Origin: AC-32 sp036265535 | GTDB taxonomy: Bacteria; Actinomycetota; Thermoleophilia; Gaiellales; Gaiellaceae | Length of the DNA stretch: 8,419 bases | Direction: 5' to 3' | Assembly (NCBI GenBank): GCA_036265535.1 | Contig: DATAOV010000112.1 | Coordinates: 1 to 8,419, forward strand | In this document: positions 5,288 to 8,419 of the stretch, in pieces | Numbering within the stretch: the stretch's first letter is position 1 | How the letters are laid out: each line of letters begins with the position of its first letter | Position numbers and translations under genes: made by a program | Notes under the pieces: generated by a model | The model's input: the letters and a program-made list of their open reading frames with translations, nothing else | Databases searched by the model: none | What the model was told of the DNA's origin: nothing

Positions 5288-5616
5288 GACCCGCTCCTGC
5301 GCATGGGCTTCGCCGGCGGGTCGGGCGTCTTGTTCGGCCAGGGGTAGAAGACGATGCGGGCGCTCAGGACGGCGAGGCCGCCGACCACAAGGATTCTGAC
5401 CCAATGGTGGTCGCGCTCCAGGTGCCCGACCGTCTCTGAGATCGTCGGCCAGGGCATGTGCCACCAAGCCGCCAGGATCTCCGGAATCGCCACGAATGCT
5501 GCCATGACACCCCAGAAGATGTAGCCGATCCGTTCCTGCCCACCCGTCGCAGGGGCAGCCGGGTCGGGGCCCATCTCTTGTCGAGTCGCTACGAGGGGTG
5601 ATTGCCGAACCGACAC
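5284..5616 (-). CDS. Small two-helix membrane protein A, up to 110 aa (paralog of the gene just downstream)
   Basis: This shares its plan with the downstream protein: helix 1 at about residues 30-50 (IGYIFWGVMAAFVAIPEILA), WPT at 56-58, a charged loop with HLERDHHW, and helix 2 at ~72-92 ending VFYPWP. It adds an N-terminal extension (~29 residues) and a basic proline-rich tail (KTPDPPAKPMRRSGS). The start is uncertain. GTG 5616 lies 6 nt after the upstream gene's stop, with GAGG 13 nt before it. ATG 5574 would remove 14 residues, has only a weak purine run before it, and still keeps both helices. Close spacing on both sides indicates one operon. Aligning the paralogs over ~65 residues needs one single-residue gap. 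No known family recognised. Confidence 0.75.
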   Translation of the reverse strand: MSVRQSPLVATRQEMGPDPAAPATGGQERIGYIFWGVMAAFVAIPEILAAWWHMPWPTISETVGHLERDHHWVRILVVGGLAVLSARIVFYPWPNKTPDPPAKPMRRSGS

Positions 5617-5622
5617 GGGCGT

Positions 5623-5835
5623 TCAAGGACCTCGTACGACGGTGACGAGCTCGTCGAGAGGCCACTCCTTGACGAAATCCTCGCGTCCTTCCACGCGCAG
5701 TGTGGCGCGCACGGTCGTCTCGGTTCGATCGATGTCGCGCACGACAGTCGCCTCGACCTTCTCGTCCTGCCCGGGAAGGCCGACCAGGACGACATCACCG
5801 ATCCCGAGCCGTTGTACGGCGAACTCGATCGCCAT
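5623..5835 (-). CDS. Small soluble protein, 70 aa, first gene of a three-gene operon
   Basis: The product starts MAIEFAVQRLGIGD and continues with alternating hydrophobic and polar residues (VVLVGLPGQDEKVEATVV, then TTVRATLRVEG). This suggests a small all-beta fold such as an SH3-like or KOW-like barrel, followed by a short helical end (KEWPLDELVTVV). There is no signal peptide or membrane segment. Codon third positions are mostly G/C and a -10 box sits 6 nt before the ATG, so the minus strand is the coding one, although the opposite strand is also open. The next gene begins 6 nt after the stop. I do not recognise a family. The operon context only suggests a link to the membrane pair. Confidence 0.7.
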   Translation of the reverse strand: MAIEFAVQRLGIGDVVLVGLPGQDEKVEATVVRDIDRTETTVRATLRVEGREDFVKEWPLDELVTVVRGP

Positions 5836-5841
5836 CAGCCG

Positions 5842-5847
5842 ATTCTA
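5842..5847 (-). promoter_or_regulatory. -10 box (TAGAAT) of a leaderless promoter for the small-gene operon
   Basis: On the minus strand TAGAAT is followed by CGGCTG and then the ATG at 5835. This is a 6-nt spacing that would put the transcription start on the start codon. No Shine-Dalgarno is present. It is the best -10 match in the window. Confidence 0.6.
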
Positions 5848-5878
5848 GATCCCGCGACTCCTGCTCTGTGGCCGCCGC

Positions 5879-6547
5879 TCAGGCGACCAGGTCGTGCACT
5901 CCCCGAACGATCAGAAGGGCCGCGACCACCATCAGCACGACGAGCGTAACGACGCGTGAGTTGCCGAGCAGCCACGCCTTCCACGTAGCCAGCCTCTGCT
6001 CCGAGCGTTCCGGCGCAGCCACGACCACGACGATCGGCGCCGCGACCGTGACCATCGAGGTCAGAGCGAAGACGGTGATCGCGACGGTCGCATCCAGACG
6101 GCTGACGTTCGCCTTCAGGATCTCGCTCGCCGCCGCCAGAGAGAGCCCGTAGCTGAGCATGAGCGCGCCGACCGCGAGGGCGAGGAGCCAGTGCGTCCCC
6201 TCGATGCGGCCGAGCCAGCTGGGCGTCGACGCACCCCCGCTCGAAGGCTCGCGGCGTCGGTAGGCGACGACCGCCCAGATCAGGAGCAGGGAGCCGAGCA
6301 GGACCTCGAGCGCGGAGGCGGCGCGCGAGGGAGTCGAGCTCCTGGAGCCGAAGTCCTGGCCGTGGAGGACGAAGAGCATGAGCGCGGCGATCACTGCCAG
6401 CGCGATCAGCCAACCGACGAGGAAGGCGAGCCCCCGTCGCCGCCCGGCGGGCAGGCTGAGCAGGACGATCACGGTCACCACCGAGACCGGGCTCGTGAAG
6501 GCGACCGCCAGCCCGAGCGCTGCAACTTCGGCGACTAGCGTCCCCAC
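5879..6547 (-). CDS. GAP-family (SfLAP-like) six-helix membrane protein
   Basis: The 222 residues form six hydrophobic helices at about 5-29, 39-61, 77-96, 118-141, 152-178 and 197-216. Between helices 3 and 4 lies a polar loop (YRRREPSSGGASTPS), and a charged turn (APERSEQR) follows helix 5. The opening LGLAVAFTSPVSVVTVIVLL, with a proline-containing first helix followed by the GRRRG turn, resembles the GAP family. The best-known member is the mycobacterial Sap protein involved in moving glycolipids (sulfolipid addressing protein). LysE-like exporters share the same general topology and are the main alternative. The substrate is unknown. I chose GTG 6547; TTG 6553 would add two residues. Neither has a Shine-Dalgarno or a clear -10 box, so the transcript may start further up. 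Confidence 0.75.
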   Translation of the reverse strand: MGTLVAEVAALGLAVAFTSPVSVVTVIVLLSLPAGRRRGLAFLVGWLIALAVIAALMLFVLHGQDFGSRSSTPSRAASALEVLLGSLLLIWAVVAYRRREPSSGGASTPSWLGRIEGTHWLLALAVGALMLSYGLSLAAASEILKANVSRLDATVAITVFALTSMVTVAAPIVVVVAAPERSEQRLATWKAWLLGNSRVVTLVVLMVVAALLIVRGVHDLVA

Positions 6548-6576
6548 TGGCAATGAGGGTCGGCGGTGTTCAACAC

Positions 6577-6594
6577 GGCCGCTGGGAAGCGGCC
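6577..6594. terminator. GC-rich hairpin between the GAP and 58-aa genes
   Basis: GGCCGCT (6577-6583) pairs with AGCGGCC (6588-6594) around a GGGA tetraloop. It lies 77 nt after the minus-strand stop of the 58-aa gene, so it may end that transcript. The T-run is poor (GTGTTG on the minus strand). A weaker dyad CCCGA/TCGGG (6638-6650) is closer to the stop. Confidence 0.4.
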
Positions 6595-6670
6595 CGGCAC
6601 AGGCCCAGGCTCAGATCGGGCCAGCGGTGATGAGCGTCCCGAGCGTCGGGCCTACTCCGTGTCCGTCTGC

Positions 6671-6847
6671 CTAGAGCGCGACCGTCGTCTCCGGCGGCCT
6701 CATGAAGGCACCGAAGATCCAAAGCACGGGGAAGAAGATCCCGAAGAAGAACATCCACCCATGTCCGTTCCTGAGCGTCATGAACCCGAGCGTGAAGGCC
6801 AGGATCAAATACAAGATTCCCGCGCCGATTCCAATTCCCCACCACAT
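6671..6847 (-). CDS. 58-aa two-helix membrane protein
   Basis: This starts at ATG 6847 with a near-consensus AGGAGG (6852-6857) four nt upstream. The protein begins MWWGIGIGAGILYLILAF, and helix 1 covers roughly residues 2-23. A short loop MTLRNGHGW follows, then helix 2 at ~31-49 (WMFFFGIFFPVLWIFGAF) and the tail MRPPETTVAL. The aromatic-rich composition and tiny loop resemble the many unnamed small actinobacterial membrane proteins. I recognise no specific family. Some codons (GGA, ATT, TTG, TAT, CTT) are more A/T-ending than in the neighbours. It follows the DMT transporter gene by 49 nt on the same strand, so co-transcription is possible, though its strong ribosome-binding site suggests independent translation. 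The opposite strand and another minus frame are also open here but have no comparable start signal. Confidence 0.75.
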   Translation of the reverse strand: MWWGIGIGAGILYLILAFTLGFMTLRNGHGWMFFFGIFFPVLWIFGAFMRPPETTVAL

Positions 6848-6851
6848 GATT

Positions 6852-6857
6852 CCTCCT
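6852..6857 (-). promoter_or_regulatory. Strong Shine-Dalgarno (AGGAGG) of the 58-aa gene
   Basis: This is one of the two strongest Shine-Dalgarno matches in the window. It decides both the strand and the start of the small gene. The spacer to the ATG is four nt (AATC). Confidence 0.75.
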
Positions 6858-6896
6858 GGTTATACGTACCCGTGGATTCGCATCTCGATTGTGTCG

Positions 6897-7724
6897 TCAA
6901 GAACAAAGCGGCACATCATCCAATTCGGATGACCCCTGCCGGACACGATCGGATCGTGGTGCGGCAGGACTTCCGAGGAGACCGGCGCTGGCGACTATGG
7001 ACGCGAAGGCGGCAATCTGCAGCGCCCCTTGTATGCCCTGCGGCAGCGCCTCATCGAAGAGCACGAAACCCGCAGCGATCGGGACCGCGTTCGTGACCAG
7101 GGTTGCGATGCCAGCAGCGGTCAGCGCGCTGCCATGCTGGAACGCAGCCTGGAGCACACCCGTGCCAGCGGCGTAGCAGGCAACCAGCGGGACGAGCGCG
7201 ACCAACCAGACTCCGCCGAAGGAGACGAGCTTCGCGGAAATGTCTCCGTCGGAGAAGAGGAGCCCCGCTGCGAGCCCGAGTGCGGCAGCCCGCGAGAAGC
7301 GGATGCGCATGGCAGTCAGACCGAATGCCGCACCGGCAGCGGCCACGAGCCAGACGACGACGCCGGCACCATGCGGTGTATGCGAGATGGGCTTTGCCCC
7401 GACAAGCGACAGTGAGAGCAGAACCAATCCGAACAGCGCGATCCCGACGGCGAGTCGCTCGCGGACTGAGAGTCTGCTCGGATGGCCACGCACCGCGAGG
7501 AGCGCGAGGACGGCGATGCCTGACGCGCTGACGGCCTGCACGAGGCTGAGCGGCGCGAGCGCAAGGGCGGCGACATAGACAAGCCAGCCGGCCGTCTCGG
7601 TTGCAAAGCCCACTCGCCAGCCGCTGCTCCGCAGCAGCAGCCCGAGCGAGCGGAACGGTCGACGGGCGGTGAGCGGCGCCAATGCGGCCACCGCATCGTG
7701 CTCCTTGGTGTAGGCCCAGTTCAC
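6897..7724 (-). CDS. EamA/DMT-superfamily-type transporter, N-terminal start unclear
   Basis: From GTG 7724 the product has 275 residues and about eight to nine hydrophobic helices (for example ~44-60, 64-79, 91-109, 119-136, 146-157, 169-187, 201-223, 231-249). It ends in a polar tail rich in S, R and D. The alternation of short helices, the LAPLSLVQAVSASGIAVLALL segment (57-76), and the FDEALPQGIQGALQIAAFASI segment (223-243) fit DMT/EamA-type permeases that export or import small metabolites. The substrate is unknown. The oddity is the start: GTG 7724 has no ribosome-binding site and cuts into a helix. In the same frame upstream the peptide WIGLCLALVSALAV directly precedes it, and GGAGGG stands at 7780-7785. 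No ATG, GTG or TTG lies between the upstream in-frame TAG (7785-7787) and 7724. The gene may use GTC 7775 or have lost its start. Confidence 0.75.
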   Translation of the reverse strand: MNWAYTKEHDAVAALAPLTARRPFRSLGLLLRSSGWRVGFATETAGWLVYVAALALAPLSLVQAVSASGIAVLALLAVRGHPSRLSVRERLAVGIALFGLVLLSLSLVGAKPISHTPHGAGVVVWLVAAAGAAFGLTAMRIRFSRAAALGLAAGLLFSDGDISAKLVSFGGVWLVALVPLVACYAAGTGVLQAAFQHGSALTAAGIATLVTNAVPIAAGFVLFDEALPQGIQGALQIAAFASIVASAGLLGSPAAPRSDRVRQGSSELDDVPLCS

Positions 7725-7779
7725 GGCAAGTGCCGAGACAAGCGCGAGGCAGAGGCCTATCCAGACTGATTCGACGACG

Positions 7780-7785
7780 CCCTCC
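7780..7785 (-). promoter_or_regulatory. Orphan Shine-Dalgarno (GGAGGG) upstream of the transporter
   Basis: The minus-strand GGAGGG is followed after four nt by GTC (7773-7775), in frame with the transporter and 17 codons before its first standard start. It marks the probable ancestral start position. Confidence 0.55.
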
Positions 7786-7793
7786 TAACCCGG

Positions 7794-7814
7794 CTCGGTG
7801 CCCGGCGCACCGAG
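7794..7814. terminator. Perfect 8-bp hairpin between the sigma factor and transporter genes
   Basis: CTCGGTGC (7794-7801) pairs exactly with GCACCGAG (7807-7814) around a 5-nt loop. It is 88 nt past the sigma-factor stop and 8 nt before the transporter's GGAGGG. It could be a terminator of the sigma-factor mRNA, without a clear T-run, or a leader hairpin close to the transporter's ribosome-binding site. The rest of 7815-7902 shows no gene. Confidence 0.45.
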
Positions 7815-7902
7815 TGGCGTAGTCTCACAACAGGCCGTGGCGTGGGAAGCGTCTGGCGTCCAGCTCGCCGCCGGCCCGTATCTCCGCGATGGGTGTTGGC
7901 GA

Positions 7903-8419
7903 TTAGTGGTTGCGATCGAGCGTCTCCGAGCTTGCGTGCCGCTTCAGCTGATTCAAACCCTCCTTCTCGATCTGCCGGATCCGCTCGCGCGAGACGCTCA
8001 AGGTCGGCGCGATCTCCTCCAGCGTTCGCGGGTGCTCGCCGGTGAGGCCGTAGCGCAGCTCGAGCACTATTCGCTGGCGGCTCGTGAGCGTGGCGAGCAT
8101 CTCGCGCAGCGTCTCCTTGCGCAGCTCGACCTCGGCCACCTCGTCGGGGAGCAGCTCGCTCTCGTCGCTGAGGAAGTGCCCCAATTCCGCGTGGTCCTCG
8201 CCCCCGACCGGCTTCTCGAGCGACAACGGCGCCTGCGAGCTGCGCCGGATCTGCTCGACCTCGTCCGAGGTCAGCTCTACGTCACGTGCAATCTCGGCGG
8301 AGCTCGGCTCGCGGCCAAGCTCGGCCCGCAGCTTGCGCTCGGAGCGCACGATCTTGTTCAGCTTCTCGACGATGTGGACCGGCATGCGAATCGTCCGCGC
8401 CTTGTCCGCGAGCGCGCGG
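7903..8419 (-). CDS. RpoD-like sigma-70 factor, C-terminal part (partial, regions 3-4)
   Basis: The gene runs off the right edge, so only the last 171 residues are visible. They begin RALADKARTIRMPVHIVE, the end of region 2.4 and start of region 3.0, where primary sigma factors have nearly the same string. Region 3.1 follows (~12-62), then 3.2 with PLSLEKPVGGED. Region 4.1 (~101-124) includes SRQRIVLELRYGL. The region 4.2 helix-turn-helix is at ~128-162 (TLEEIAPTLSVSRERIRQIE). This recruits RNA polymerase to -35/-10 promoters. The tail EGLNQLKRHASSETLDRNH differs from the conserved KALRKLRHPSRS ending of principal sigma factors and is somewhat closer to RpoS/group-2 endings. A non-essential group-2 sigma is therefore a real alternative. 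Regions 1-2.3, needed to decide, are outside the window. Confidence 0.9.
   Translation of the reverse strand, partial: RALADKARTIRMPVHIVEKLNKIVRSERKLRAELGREPSSAEIARDVELTSDEVEQIRRSSQAPLSLEKPVGGEDHAELGHFLSDESELLPDEVAEVELRKETLREMLATLTSRQRIVLELRYGLTGEHPRTLEEIAPTLSVSRERIRQIEKEGLNQLKRHASSETLDRNH

Noticed and set aside
5602..5949. Plus-strand 115-codon ORF opposite the 70-aa small gene
   Set aside because: It looks partly protein-like, but the minus frame has the better third-position G/C bias, a TAGAAT box and tight operon spacing.
6570..6845. Minus-strand 91-codon ORF overlapping the 58-aa gene
   Set aside because: It lacks helices or a coherent fold and its start is displaced from the AGGAGG, which matches the 58-aa frame.
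6858..6900. TTGACG plus GGGTAC/TATAAC as a promoter for the 58-aa gene
   Set aside because: The spacing is wrong: ~26 nt between TTGACG and the next TA-rich box, and TATAAC overlaps the ribosome-binding region. TTGACG also overlaps the transporter stop.
1..8419. CRISPR arrays, IS elements, prophage, tRNA or rRNA genes
   Set aside because: No spaced direct repeats, transposase motifs, tRNA cloverleaf or rRNA core sequences were seen in the intergenic regions.

Overview
This is a high-GC chromosomal window whose gene set is mostly housekeeping. The coding style suggests an actinomycete: strong G/C third positions, GTG and TTG starts, and several genes with no Shine-Dalgarno but a TANNNT box 6-7 nt before the start codon. 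The HIT protein resembles the mycobacterial Ap4A-phosphorylase type, and a GAP/SfLAP-type membrane protein is present. The overall flavour is compatible with Thermoleophilia-like Actinomycetota, but that placement is inference.

Layout. (1) At the left edge is the 3' end of a CorA-type Mg2+ channel (1-147). It is followed by a 179-nt gene-free stretch rich in inverted repeats, including a GGAC-N4-GTCC palindrome like a DosR/NarL-family site. Two small plus-strand genes follow: a 70-aa unknown (327-539) and a two-helix membrane protein (569-964). (2) A secreted L,D-transpeptidase (971-1915, minus) and a HIT-family hydrolase/phosphorylase (1961-2437, plus) diverge from a 45-nt spacer that appears to carry two leaderless promoters. 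(3) hemA and hemL (minus, 4812-2420) overlap by GTGA and encode the two C5-pathway steps from glutamyl-tRNA to 5-aminolevulinate. The hemL tail overlaps the HIT tail by 18 nt. (4) Directly upstream of hemA, on the opposite strand, is an apparent fossil: the last ~40 codons of a RibD_C/dihydrofolate-reductase-family gene with a +1 frameshift (4830-4956). A perfect 12-bp inverted repeat follows (4989-5047).

(5) A compact minus-strand operon of three small genes (5835-5063) comes next: a 70-aa soluble protein, then two adjacent two-helix membrane proteins that are visibly paralogous and overlap by ATGA. (6) Further minus-strand genes are a six-helix GAP-family protein (6547-5879), a 58-aa two-helix membrane protein with a strong Shine-Dalgarno (6847-6671), and an EamA/DMT-type transporter (6897-7724). 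The transporter's first helix and ribosome-binding site lie in frame upstream of any normal start codon. (7) At the right edge is the C-terminal part of an RpoD-like sigma factor (7903-8419, minus).

I see no CRISPR array, IS element, prophage gene, tRNA or rRNA. The strongest leads are the frameshifted gene fossil abutting hemA, the tandem paralogous mini-membrane proteins, the missing start codon of the DMT transporter, the compact HemL, and the DosR-like box in the left intergenic region.
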